NCBI GenBank assembly: GCA_022885665.1
Contig: JAGQDJ010000278.1
Location: 124,001-188,000 of the forward strand
Reading direction: 5' to 3'
Source of the DNA: Triops longicaudatus
Taxonomy: Eukaryota; Arthropoda; Branchiopoda; Notostraca; Triopsidae
Length of the DNA: 64,000 bases
Shown here piece by piece: positions 35,885 through 47,595 of this stretch. The translations under genes were made by a program, and so were the position numbers. Below the pieces are notes generated by a model. The model saw nothing but the letters and a program-made list of their open reading frames with translations. It was not told where the DNA came from and did no database searches. Position 1 is the first letter of the stretch. Each line of letters starts with the position of its first letter.

Positions 35885-36560
35885 CGGTTTTGCCAGCAAG
35901 AGATCTTCAGAGAACCAAATTTCAAGATATTTGATTTTCCTTGGGGTGAGCTCCGTTAGCCAAATCCAAACAATTTTTATCCAATTTTGTTTGATTGACG
36001 CGATTTTGAGAAGCACTGTAGTAATCTGTGATTTCATACTACCAGATATAACTACAGCGCCTATTTAGCGTGAAAAAAAGCTTCTGTGGTAGCTTCGGAC
36101 AGCATACATTCTATATGTGTACAGTGTACTTCTGTATCTGTATGTCTAGTGAGTTTCTACTAGTGTATTACGTAAGTAAAGTTGGGTTTAAGACCGTAAG
36201 ATGTTAAAACAATCGGGTTGTTAATAAAAGATCAATCAAAAAGCAGTATTATGACGCGCGAATACGTTCTAATCGTCCCTTCAAGAGAACAGAACTTCAG
36301 CATTCTAAATAGAATAGAAGCTTGATAATACGCTCTGACAGCGTTGCAAAGAAAATTGAATGCGGCAAGTCAGTTTATCACTGTACAACTTTGTCATTGT
36401 ATCTCGTGTTTATTTCTAAATTTTGTCAGATTGGAGATCTTAACAGCACCAGATTCTGCAGTACTCTTTTCAGTTTTCCTTGGGCTGCGCTCTATTACCC
36501 AAATCTGAACAACTTGTAGCTAATTGTGGGTAATTTATCCATCGTTGAGAAGTAGCGTTA
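35885..36560. repeat. Diverged direct-repeat pair
   Basis: About 120-bp segments at 35885-36030 and 36425-36560 share TTTTCCTTGGG, GCTC--TTA-CCAAATC, and AACAA-TT blocks in the same order, with roughly 70 per cent identity by eye. Confidence 0.5.
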
Positions 36561-37539
36561 GACACCAAGTTTTTAAACCCTCCAGAATTCTAGAAGTCAA
36601 TAAGGTGTACCCTAGTCTTATATGACTAACAATCAAGCGCAACCTGGCAAAACGTAAGCCTAGCAGTATCCCAGGTCGCTGGTCAAATTAATTGGATTAT
36701 TTCATTTAGGTTACTGTGATTCTTTACACATTATTCTTGGCCTCATTTTATCACAGTGCTGTTTAAGCTTGATGGCGACGCCTACGTATGTTTAATTCCT
36801 TTACTTTTCTAAACTGCAGGATTCTCTGTATAACGCTTTTACAGTTTCACGAGTTGTCCAATCCGCTGTTATTAAAAAGTACAAAGTTCCTAAATATAGC
36901 TATCTTGGTGCCTTTGAGTAGGAGCTTTAGGCCATTCAAAAATGCTCCTTTTAGTCTGAGCGCGTAAAACAAGCTAAAACTTTCCCTAGAGTACGGAAGA
37001 AAAGCTGGTCAAGTTTTTAAGCATATTAACTATTTTTAAATTGCGTAGAAGTTCCTAGTCTCCACCACTGTCAGCGTCCAGACATTTTCATTGTTGTTTA
37101 TCGTTAGCTTTCCACTTGAGATGCCAAAATCTCATGTCTGCATCAATTCGCGCGTTTCAGGCAAATTGAGTACTTTTTATTTGAATGCACGTAATTTTTG
37201 TCTACTGGGAAGTGGATGAAATGTTTTCACACCGGTAGTATTTGATGCCGAGCTTATGTTCATGAGCTTAGTCAGGAATTCTCTTCATCCAGTCGCCCGT
37301 TTCTTTGACTTCATGGGAACAAAGATTGCAGTGATGCCACCTGAGGAGGATCTTTATGGTTTCCTAGTTTTTCACCAAACCGATTCACGAATCACAGTAC
37401 CAATTTCACTCTTCCTTTTGAGAGCCTCCGAAGATAAGAAATCTTAACCTGAGTTAGTTAAAGCTTTCCGCAGTTCACGAAAATCGATCTCTTCCTTGGC
37501 GAGCTTGCGTTCCTCGAGCCGCGTCCCCCCACGCCACGG

Positions 37540-38075
37540 AAGCGTAGAGCTTCGCGTTCCAGGAACAGAGAACTGAGACGCATACTGTACAGTATTCTAC
37601 AGAGAAAGGCATATATACATAGCTTATCGAAGACGCTCGCCTACGTTCTACTTGCACTCTCTGCACGATTTCATTGATCGCCCCCATTCAGGAAGAAACT
37701 TGGCGTTCGGGAGCTTCGTGGGAGCTGCTTCCTTTCTCCTCCTTTCTTCCCTCCTACTCGCGCCCGAAGATGAGAACGAAGACCCATATCCGAGTTTTGT
37801 TTACCCTTGATCTAGCTTCGTACCGTTTGCTTTCCTCCTACCCCACAAGCCTACCAGGTCTCGCCTTGTCTGACGCTGTCCCAAACCTCATTTGAACTTG
37901 GCATGTCTGCCTTTTTCCTCGCAGATTCTGTGGGTAAAGTCGCTTTTTAGACTGTAAGTTCTGCTGTACCACTCATTGACTATTGCCATGAAGTACAAAA
38001 GCGGTCTCGAACGAGGATTACTGCTGAATATTTCCCTGGTCCTTGCCCCACTCAACCAAGACCAACAATGGCGAC
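37540..38075 (+). mobile_element. Possible LTR of a retrotransposon
   Basis: This stretch is more GC-rich than its surroundings and ends CAACAATGGCGACCTAG at about 38064-38080. That resembles an LTR 3' end followed by a primer-binding site starting TGG. I could not find a matching second LTR or gag/pol, so this is weak. Confidence 0.2.
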
Positions 38076-38080
38076 CTAGT

Positions 38081-40370
38081 TGAAGAAATACGGAGGCAAA
38101 ACGGCTTTATTTACCCTTCTTTGGGACTTGTGTCCTGAGACCTATTGAATGTTTACGCTTGCTGTCCATAGCATCGATCCATTCCGGCATGTTAAGCCCT
38201 CATAGTAAATTCCCTCTGGTTCACTGAGGATTGCCATAAAGGAAACGAAATGCAAAACAGCCAAGATTTAATATGCGAAAGAGTGTGAATGAAATGTGAA
38301 TGAAATGCAATAGTAAAGTGAGACATCGACAAGTACGTGGAAATGAGACATAAAAAAGGAAATGAAATTACGTCCTTTCCCTTGTCTGGCTCGATCTACG
38401 ACTGCCGTCGAAAAGAATCAATCGTCTTATTATTGGCAGGGGCTTTGGCTAGCCAGGACTGTGTCCATGCTAACGGAGCTGAGCTCACGCAGGCAGAAAT
38501 ATCTTACCCGTCTTACCTATATTCGATAAGCCCACCAAGCTCCAGTCCTACGGTGTCTTTCTTTTTGGGGCGAGGTTTTGGTCCAACTTCAAGGTACACA
38601 CAGCTCAGGCCGAAACGAAGGAAACGCTGGTCGCGAATTTTTTGGGAAAATTAGTACAACTATTGCAGGTGAGCGTTCATGACTAGGCCTGCCTAATTAT
38701 CTATCCATCCAAGCTTTCCTTCACATAAGCGTAGAAGTGAACACTTGCATTAGTCCGTAAGGAAGCTTAGTAGGAGTCGGCTTGAGCGACAGTGCGTCGA
38801 GATCTTTATTCCACAATTTATTCGATGTTGTAACCCAATGACACGCACACCTTAAAAACGGCAAAAGCCCAGGAAAACGCTTGGTAGGCTGTTAGCTGGA
38901 TTCATCACTGAGATATACCCCACCAGTTGGGTCATGCGGAATCTAGTCTTGGTTCTGCGTCTCCGACAATTCTCTTATTTGCCGACTTGCGCCTTGCGTT
39001 CCTTCAACGCTGCCACGCAACACGGCTGTAGGGCACCATCACGTAACACACGCCTTTATGGCAACTTAGCACTTCAGTGAACAAAATAGTTAAATGGGCT
39101 AAGTAGGGGAATATGGACGTTCCCACCGCAGCCCCAGAACTGCACTTGAACCGTTTCGCCTTGATCCAAATATATGGTTTCAAACGAAGGTTAGAGAGTA
39201 TTACAGCGTTACTCTAAAGCAGCCTCCGTAGACGCATACTATGCGTCTTTGTTATGTATAGCCTGGCTTGTAACAGAAATAGGGTGCCAACGGAGACCGA
39301 GCTTCGCGACGGCGTCTCCAGACAGGCTGCCCGGATGACGATGAAACGGAAATCCAGCATCCCCCTTGACGACTTACCCTTTGAAAAAGACCCCAAAGAG
39401 TTGGAGGCCGCACCCTGCCTTCGTCTACTTTCGGTCCGCGCCAACTTGCCACTAGAAACCCGAGATGACGTTATCAGTTTATTTGGGTTTAGTATGTTTA
39501 AAAGAATACCCAACGACTACCACAGAAATATGCATGACCTTGAGAGCACTCGAACAAAGCTATTTGGAGACCGTCGGGTATTTACGGACCGTTTCAGTTG
39601 GAACAAATCATGGCGTCGTGCACGTTAGATTTCGGTTCCCACAATGAAGAGCGCGCACTCTATTTCTTTCTTTTTTTTTTCTTTCCTCTCAGTCGCTAAT
39701 CGGTGAACCTGAATATTTCGTGAAGGTGAAGTAAAGAAAAGGTGACCCCGTTGCACCGGGTAATGGTATGAAGCAAACGAGAAGGGAAGACAAGACTAAA
39801 AGGGAAGAACGTGAAAGACGTAAGTTAGGTAAGAAGAAGAAAGATGTGGGTATTCTGCTCAATCAATAAGTTGTGTAGGTGCACGAACTTGGAGGAGCCG
39901 CCCACGTCGATTCTGTTCAAGCTGGAGGCACATAAGTGACGGAGCCACAGCAACTCCCCCCAGAAAGGGGAAAGTGATAAACCCCGATAAACCCCAAGTT
40001 CCGTCTGATATTTTTCTCAGACTGTCGATTGAAAGGGTTACGCAATTGAGGAAACCCATTACGACAGATAAAAAGAGCTACGCCTAACAAGAGGATCAAT
40101 GTAGATTTTTGCACTGAGGGGGTTAACGTAAATTTTGCAAAAGGTACTAGGAGAATCACGTCACTTGTATACTCGACTTTTTTTAAGTTTGCACCCTACA
40201 TTCAAACTACCACGGTTGTGTCGTGGGCAGTGTGCAACATTTATGTACACCATTGTATCACTCACAAGTCTCACGCTTACGCTCTATTTTGAAAATAAAA
40301 AAAAAGATACTGTCGCAATCTTTACTCCAGTCAAATAATTTAACAAGAATTAGGGTGTACATATCAACAC
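38081..40370. other. Intergenic with an unexplained ORF
   Basis: No family is recognised. The plus ORF at 39254-39628 is described separately. A GGGG-rich block around 39950-39990 (minus CTTTCTGGGGGGAGTTG) could be a polypurine tract of an LTR element, but no partner is seen. Confidence 0.4.
39254..39628 (+). CDS. Unrecognised 124-codon ORF
   Basis: I do not recognise it. It starts with ATG and its composition looks more coding-like than most spurious ORFs here: GC-rich third positions, and charged stretches such as KRKSSIPLDDLPFEKDPKEL and RANLPLETRDDVISLFGF. There is no signal peptide, domain or splice partner. It could be a fragment of a retroelement or a lineage-specific gene. Confidence 0.25.
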   Translation: MYSLACNRNRVPTETELRDGVSRQAARMTMKRKSSIPLDDLPFEKDPKELEAAPCLRLLSVRANLPLETRDDVISLFGFSMFKRIPNDYHRNMHDLESTRTKLFGDRRVFTDRFSWNKSWRRAR

Positions 40371-41854
40371 TCAATGTCCTCTCAATCCGTTATACACTTT
40401 GTTGACCGATTCTTGCTTCAGTATCCGCCGGAGCTCTGAATATAGTAAACAAGAAAGAATAGGATTAACAGTTAGTTTTAACAAGTTAGGGAATTACTAC
40501 CTTCTTTCTCTGATTCAGAAAAGCCATCTTTAGGGAAAGAAACGTCGAAAGTGATGTAAAGGATACCAAACAAGTTGTTGTTGCTGTAGTTCGGCATGCC
40601 TTCTCCCTTCTTGCGAATACGGGCACCTGGCCAGGTCACTTTGTCACGAACGATATGAACTTTATGACCGTCCAAGTGTTCGATGTCGATTTCAAAACCT
40701 AAGAAAGAGAACAATTTATTTATTGGAAACCGTCGGAAATGAAGGTGCGAATGACGATTGTACCAGTTAGAGCATCGGCTAACGAGATCGTGACATTCGT
40801 ATAGAGATCATCTCCCCGGCGTTCAAAACGGTCATGTGGCACTGTTTGAATTTTAATTCTCAAATCACCGGGTTCGCCTTCCACGTGCGGTTCTCCTTCA
40901 GCTGTGAAACGCTGTTCTTGACCATCTTCCATTCCAGGCTCGATCTCAATTTCCAAGACACGCTCTTCATTGACCAACCTATCACAAAAATCAAAAATAA
41001 GAAAAAAATAAAACAGAGATCCTTCCCCATCTTCTGTAGCAGTGATTCCTATAATGGACTTTGTCTCTTCCTATACTGGAAATGCAAGCTAAATCAAGTT
41101 CATCCTTACTTGACATTAGGACATTCATCACAGACCGTTTGCTGAGTCATTTGGAACCTGCCAGGTCCTATTTGCCTAGTGACCATTTCTTGTCGGCAGT
41201 TACATTTTCTGGTCCCTGATGCAGGCTTCACTACAGGTTTATTGTGAGTAATCTGAAACATTTCCCAAGATCAGAACCAGACTTGGACTTCAGAATATCA
41301 AATTACCTCGACAAAATTCCCGGTATATAACTCCTCTAGTGTGACATGCAAATCCATCACGATATCGGCTCCTTTGGGCATTTCTCTTGCTCCTTGGTGG
41401 CCATTATCAAAGTGGAAACCAAAATCGCCAAAAAAGCTGGCGAACGGATCCATCCCGCCTCCGTTGGCTCCGGCTTCTTTCTTTACACATTCTTCACCGC
41501 AACGATCATATAATTCTCTTTTATCTTGATCAGACAGGACTTCATAAGCTGCTCCCAAGTCTTGAAATTTTTCGCTGGCTTTAGGATCGTCTTTGTTTTT
41601 GTCCGGATGAAGCTCTTTCGCGAGTTTTCTATAAGCTTTTTTAATTTGATTCGTTGATGCTGACTTCGGAATACCCAGTATTCCATAGAAATCTCGCCTG
41701 GTTGAAGAAGATAAGAATTATACATAGCGTATACGCTTCAAACTTAATGCTATTCAGTTTTTTTTTATATTTTGCTACACACTTACCCAGCCAAAACAGT
41801 TATCACTGTTAAAAATAAGTTAAGGCAAAGGAAAATTTTTTTGCTCGAAGTCAT
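40371..41854 (-). CDS. DNAJB11: DNAJB11/ERdj3 ER-lumenal Hsp40 co-chaperone
   Basis: This is an ER-lumenal J-protein that delivers unfolded clients to BiP/HSPA5. Exons are 41854-41787, 41697-41307, 41252-41110, 40978-40764, 40698-40501 and 40435-40371. They are in phase and give 359 aa (human 358). An N-terminal signal peptide (about 1-22, MTSSKKIFLCLNLFLTVITV) is followed by the J domain with HPD at 53-55, then a G/F-rich linker (GANGGGMDPFASFFGDFGFH). The short cysteine region keeps C170, C172, C194 and C197 (CNC, CDEC), which form the ERdj3 disulphides. The client-binding beta domains follow (GEPHVEGEPGDL, RRGDDLYTNVTISL, HLDGHKVH, KKGEGMPN) and the tail is VNKVYNGLRGH. The gene lies about 250 bp downstream of the stop of the finger gene on the same strand, so its promoter is compact and carries an ER-stress-element-like motif. 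Confidence 0.97.
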
Positions 41855-42107
41855 TTTCTTAAGTTCTTACAGCCCATACAAATTCCTCCGCCAGCAAACA
41901 CACACACACACAAACAGATGCCTACGAGAGTCCAGTCGTGCACGGCGGTCTCCAATCGCCACGCTAGTTGCGTAGATGTGGTAAAACCCCATTGGCTGAC
42001 CGAACTCTGGGCGCGCATTTCAAATATTGACGAAGCGAAGCCCATTAGGACAAACTTTAATTATATTGACAGAGTATGGTTGCATACAACAATTAGGCAT
42101 CACTTAA
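41855..42107. other. Compact DNAJB11 promoter / finger-gene 3' UTR
   Basis: These 253 bp must hold both the 3' end of the upstream finger gene and the promoter of DNAJB11. It contains a short CA run (41899-41912) and CCAAT boxes on both strands. Confidence 0.6.
41977..41995 (-). promoter_or_regulatory. ER-stress-response-element-like site
   Basis: On the minus strand, CCAAT (41995-41991), nine bases and CCACA (41981-41977) match the ERSE consensus CCAAT-N9-CCACG with one mismatch. The site lies about 125-140 bp upstream of the DNAJB11 ATG, where NF-Y and ATF6/XBP1 sites are usual for ER chaperones. On the other strand a CCAAT-CG-CCACG cluster lies at 41952-41963. Confidence 0.55.
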
Positions 42108-45100
42108 TTATAGACTCTGAGGAAAATTTAGGCTAGGGTGAGAAAGCTTTATGTGATCAAGAAATGTCGACTTGTCTGGGAAGGAAGACTGACAAACAGT
42201 GCATGTGAAGCTAGGTCGATGCTGCGGTTTACATACATGTTTCTGGAAGGCTTTTTCTGTTTTAAAATTTGCTTGGCAGATACTGCAGGTAGACCATTTA
42301 TACTTTGGCGGTGGTCTCGATGCGCCCCTTGCCGCTTCCACGTTTACAGTCGTCGTCATCAAACTAACATCGTCACTGCGATTGGACGAATCAATAGTAG
42401 ATACTGTGGTAGCCTCCGTACTTTGCTGGGGAGCTAGTCCGCTTTCACTTCCCTCTAGAGCAGTAGCTTGAATTACTGTTTCATTACCAAGGTGGAATTC
42501 CTCTAAAATTTCTCCTTCCCCAATGGAAAGAACTTCCGGGTCAAACGCAGTAATCTGAATCGCGCCAGTACCGTCCACATAAATTATCCCAGTTTGCGCT
42601 TCACGTGGCTGGACTGGAGACTCTTGGGGGCACACAACATTCAGGGTTACTGTTGGCTCTGTTCCGCGAACATTTTTTTGTGCACCTTGACCATTTTTCC
42701 CCTTGAGATGTGTCTTCATATGTGAAGCTCGGTGACCTGTCGTTCGGAATGTGGCTTTACATTCTGGACATTCAAACGGTTTCACCCCTGCAAAGTCCAA
42801 AGATAATAAACACGTACAGTACAATAACACAGTACACACGATTGCAAAAACGTAAAATGCCATGTAACGAAAAACAAAATCACTGCATTGATCTCCTTTC
42901 GACTTACGAATCACGAAGGGATTAACATTTTATTTATTGGTCAATGGTTATAATATTTCGTATTTGTCAACATATATTATCAGTATCGACAGACTGAGTA
43001 CATTATTAGTATTAAGCTATTACCTGTATGTAGTCGCATGTGAACCTTCAGTGTATCTCGCGACGCGAACAATTTACTGCAAATATGGCACGCAAAATTC
43101 TTGGATTGTAAATGGGTTCGTATGTGATGTTCCAGAGTACTTTTCAACGAAAAGCTTTTGTGACAAGCCGAGCACGAGAACGGCTTTTCTCCCGTGTGTA
43201 CTCGCACGTGCCGAATCAAGTCGGAAGCTTTACGGAAAAACTTGCCACAAAAACTACACGAATTTTTCCCCACGTTTTCTCGTTCTTCGGTCGGAGCTAG
43301 TTGGTTAGCCGTCTTCGCGTTCCCAGAACCTGATCTGTCTTCTTTTGACGAGGATTTGGCAACTAAAGAATCCATAAAGATTTTTTCTGATACGGCACGC
43401 GAAGCCTCCACTACAGCACGATGACGAAGTTCGGAGTCAACTTCGTCAGGATCGCCTTCCAACACGCCGCTATTTTCATTGGCTTTACCACCTTCGTGAT
43501 CTTTACGTGAAGTATCGTTGAGCGTGTCCACATGGCAGTCCATATGGTATTTGAAATACGTAATATCGTAAAACACCTTGCCGCAGAGCTGGCAAATGTA
43601 ATCCTGGGAATTGTCTCCTCTACAGCAAACCCACATGTCAAGACTGTTTCACATTAAGTAAAGTAATCACTTACTCGTTTTCTGCGTTAACGACGCTCAA
43701 ATCATACCGAGCCACTGGGCTACCTAATATCGTCCCTTCGGGCAAGATATTCGCCAGGTTGGTTGACTGGGTTAGGGAATTAAATTCTAAGTGGTCACCC
43801 TTTATAAAACGGCATTATCACTGTCCGCGCTATTCGACGTTTTTCTTTCCAGAAGTATAATATTAATACATGTAGGCGTACCTGTAATGTAAATGTAGCA
43901 AAAGTATTTGATTCCATAGCTTGTCCATATAAAATTCCTCCTTCAGCCACTTCGCTTTCAATACCACTACTACGGCTTGGCTGTTCATCTGGTAGTAGGA
44001 CTAGGTTATCAAGCGGTACAAGCACGTTTCCCATTTGGGATTCAACAACGCAGTCAGCTTCATGGGAGCTAGTGTCAGGATTTTCGTTAGGTATAACCGT
44101 GACTATAGCAGCATCTGTACTCTCCGGGTTCTGGGTTTGAGCGCTGATCGGTTGTTGAATGACGCTTACAGCACCCTAAAGAAACCATTGATAACAAGCG
44201 TCTTTCGAACTTACGTTCAAAGAATTACCGGGGCCAAGCTTTGGGCAACTGACGTGGATAGAGCTGAAGACTCCGAGGCCTGTTCCAAGGAAGTGACAGA
44301 ACTGCCATTTGATTTCTCTGCATTCATCATAGTCTGGACGCAAAAAAATATTGAAAAATGGAATTGTAACTCACACAATTTCATATTAATAAATATGACT
44401 GAAATAAAATATCAATGCAAGTTTAAACAAAAAGAAAAACTTGTTGATGTTTTGAAGAATGTTTCATACCAGACGCATAACTTCGGCCGCATGAACGCGT
44501 ATGTGCTTTTTGCATTGAGACTTAGTTTTAAAGGCTTTCCGACAGTAAGGACAGAGATACGGCCTTTCCTCGCTATGGATGGTCATATGACGCTTCAATG
44601 TGGTCCGTGTTCCAAACTTCTGTGTACATATCTCGCACTGGAAGTTACGCTCGTCACTATGCGTTAGCATGTGTGCTTTGAGGATAGAACTGGAACCGAA
44701 TGCTTTGCTGCAGGTCGGACAAGAATAAGGTTTGGTTCCAGTATGCGACTGCATGTGTTGCTTGAGATGATTCGATTTCTTGTACGCTGCACCACATTCT
44801 CCACACACATGAGGACGCTCCGACGTATCAATGACCAAACTTTTAGTCTCGGGCACAACGCCTGTGGGAAGCCGTTGAACATTTTTAATGAACTTTTTCA
44901 ATTTTCAGCCTTTCATACCTTCGGAAGAGACACGAAGTGGACCTAGTAAAGGCGGTTTTGTAGCAGGAGCTGAGTTAACTTCCGACAGTGCATCGCTATT
45001 TGCTGTTTGCTGCGACTGAGAAGCCCGCAAATGACCACGGACATGAACATTATAATGGGACTTGGTCCGAAAAGTTTTTTGACAGTTTTGGCATTTGTAG

Positions 45101-47595
45101 GGCTTGAGACCAGTGTGCAAACTAGGAAAACAACAACATTGTAAAACAAAATTTTGGCAAAAAATTGTGAGAGCAAACCGGGTGTGCACAGAAAGACTGC
45201 TTGACGAACTAAATTTCTTATCACATATGTTGCACTTATGGATCTTGATGCCTTCGTGTGCTCGCAAATGGGAAGTTAATGTGGAACGCAAACGAAATGC
45301 ACGGAAGCACTGAGGGCACTGGTAAAAAAATTATGATATTAATAAGAATTTGTATCCTCTTTAAGCAAAATTTACTTTAAAGGGACGCTCGTTGTTGTGA
45401 ATCCTGTGATGGCGTAGTAAATCGGAAGGCTTTTTGAATGATTTGGTACAAAAATTGCACAAATAGCGCTTCCCGTCTTCTTCCATGATAAACTTGACTC
45501 GTTGCTTCCTAAATCACATCCATGTTCTAAAAAATCTACTTTCATCGCACAACCAAGTCAAGCCGTGTCGTATTACCGTGATGTACCATCAGACAATTTT
45601 TCAGTGAAGGACAGGAGTCCATGGGACTTGTTCGCGGAGGCCTTGACAAGTTTGGCAGGGGTGCTAGGTTGGTTCTGGAAGATCGCAGTAGGTCCAGAAT
45701 CTGGCGAAGTGTCCTCAACGTCGCCTTCGTTGCTTGCCGCTCCAACACCACTGTTTTCCAACGCTTTTTGCAAAATATCTGGCCCAGACGTCTTTTCTGC
45801 ATCGCAAGCAGGGACTAACGTGTTAGACAGCGATTCCGCGTTGCTAGTCTTTCCTGGAGGTAACACCGGATTCATATGGAAACGGCTTATATGTGTGCTT
45901 AGACTGCCAGGTCGTCGAAAGATAGAATTGCATTCCTCACACTTATAGCCTTCGTCCGAGTTACCCGTGAAAATATGAACGCAACGAATGTGACTACGTA
46001 GATTTCCTGGTATATTGAAAAATAATACTTAATATTTCGTTAACAAATTACAGAGCCCGGTAGGGCCCTAAATGTTTTCTCCTTCTGAACCGTTTACCTT
46101 TCTGACCAGTAGAGTATGGGCAAAAAGGGCATTTATACGGTTTATTTCCCGTATGTGTAGTAACATGAACCTGAAGAGAGTTTTTCTGAGTAAATCCTTT
46201 TCCACAAGTCTCACACTAAAAAAGAAAGCAAAATAATGCATGCAATAACTTCAATAAGCAGAATAGAAGTAAATAAATTAGTAATCGAACTAACCATGTA
46301 TTCCTTGCAGCTGAATTCTAGTTTAAACTTAACTTCACCGTAAATAAGTAAGAGTTATTTCCTACCTTAAAAGGTTTTTCTCCTGTATGAACTCTTTTAT
46401 GGCGAGCTAGTTGGTTAGGTTTATCAAAACTGAGCGTGCACTGATCACAGTTCAGACGACGCTTTGTAGTAGCTAGTGATTTGCGTTGCTTCCGTTCCAA
46501 ATATGGCTTGACCTAACCAACTTATGGTTAAAAATGTTTGAGATTATTTTATGGTTACTTTTTCATGTATTTTACTGTGCGTTCGAAGCACGGCATAAGA
46601 TGTGAATTGTACACTGCAATACTGGCAGGAAAAGTGCTTAACTTCCTTAGACTCGTTGGTCTGGACAAGTTCATGCGTTCTGACGTGGAGGTCGAAATCA
46701 TCCTAAAAAAAATCGACTAATTGCGTATAACTCTAGTTTTCACTCGTTAAGACTTACACGTGAGTTAAACTCTTCTTCACAATCGGGACAAGTTATACTT
46801 TCTTCTACTTGGTGAATAAGGAGGTGAGCTTTTAGGCTAGCGATCCGGTTGAAGATTTTGTTACACGAGGGACACTGATGAGGACCACCTGAATGAAGTG
46901 CTTGATGCAAAACGTAGTTTTCTTCATGATTAAAGGTTTCCATGCATTTAGAACATCTAAATGGTTTTCCGTCATGAATTTTCATATGCTTTTTGTATAG
47001 TCGACGGGTTGTGAAGCTCACGGAGCATGTTTGGCATTCTAGAGAATTTTGATCGGATATTGGATTGGCCACGGGTCCCAAAGACTCAGTTTCTTCGTAC
47101 ACTTTCTTTAGCTCCTAAACAAATAATTTAATTTTTAAGCTCGTATTAATTCATTTCAAACCTGATCCACTAAACCAGTTTGCAGAGCTACATCAGCTGG
47201 TGCTTTATTGAACAGTAAGTAGGACGGGATGGAAATAACTTGCTGCCCATCAGCTAAGTACGCTTCTAACAACCAATATAAAAATTAAGAGGTTATTTTT
47301 CTCTGTTCTGAGATTTGCTTGAATACTGTTTTCTGTAAATAATAATAATAAAACCACAATACTTCAATGGTGTCCAAGCTAACAACGCTTACGTAACAAA
47401 AAGAAACAAAAAATGAGGCAAGTATATAAAACTTTAATGCAAACCTGCAAGCGAGTACGTTGTTCCATCACCCAAAACAATGCTGACTACTTGATCTTGT
47501 TGTTCGGCGTTAGCAAATCCAACGTCAGTCACTGGCAAGCTTTGCAGTGCTAAGTTGGTATGTGCCGATATATTCGTTACGGCCGGCTTTTCCAT
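42108..47595 (-). CDS. Multi-C2H2 zinc-finger protein, ZNF236-like
   Basis: This is a probable nuclear DNA-binding regulator. Sixteen exons: 47595-47445, 47265-47162, 47114-46758, 46702-46559, 46512-46366, 46215-46098, 46006-45577, 45508-45376, 45318-45179, 45121-44919, 44861-44470, 44333-44229, 44175-43882, 43766-43675, 43619-43024 and 42787-42108. All phases agree and give 1,361 aa. The N-terminal 85 residues lack fingers and carry VSIVLGDGTTYSLA and AYLADGQQVISIP segments. About 24 C2H2 fingers follow in clusters, linked by TGEKPF-type linkers in several places and separated by acidic or Ser/Thr-rich spacers. The finger in HTGVKPFECPEC with FRTTGHR-SHMKTH matches the characteristic ZNF236 finger with the TGHR helix. 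The last two fingers (CSICQANF; CTVCQSSF) end the protein. Many fingers are split by introns, unlike vertebrate KRAB-type genes. The name is tentative; ZNF341 or another poly-finger orthologue is possible. Confidence 0.9.

Larger units (their letters stand above)
34052..37470. other. Intergenic, repeat-bearing, no gene seen
   Basis: This holds a second copy of the dispersed repeat (34300-34465), a third related end (35013-35140) and a diverged direct-repeat pair (35885-36030 and 36425-36560). Short ORFs such as 37256-37447 are not recognised. Confidence 0.5.

Noticed and set aside
44905..44907. In-frame TGA between finger clusters, as a possible selenocysteine or pseudogene stop
   Set aside because: A 57-nt GT-AG intron with correct phase removes it.
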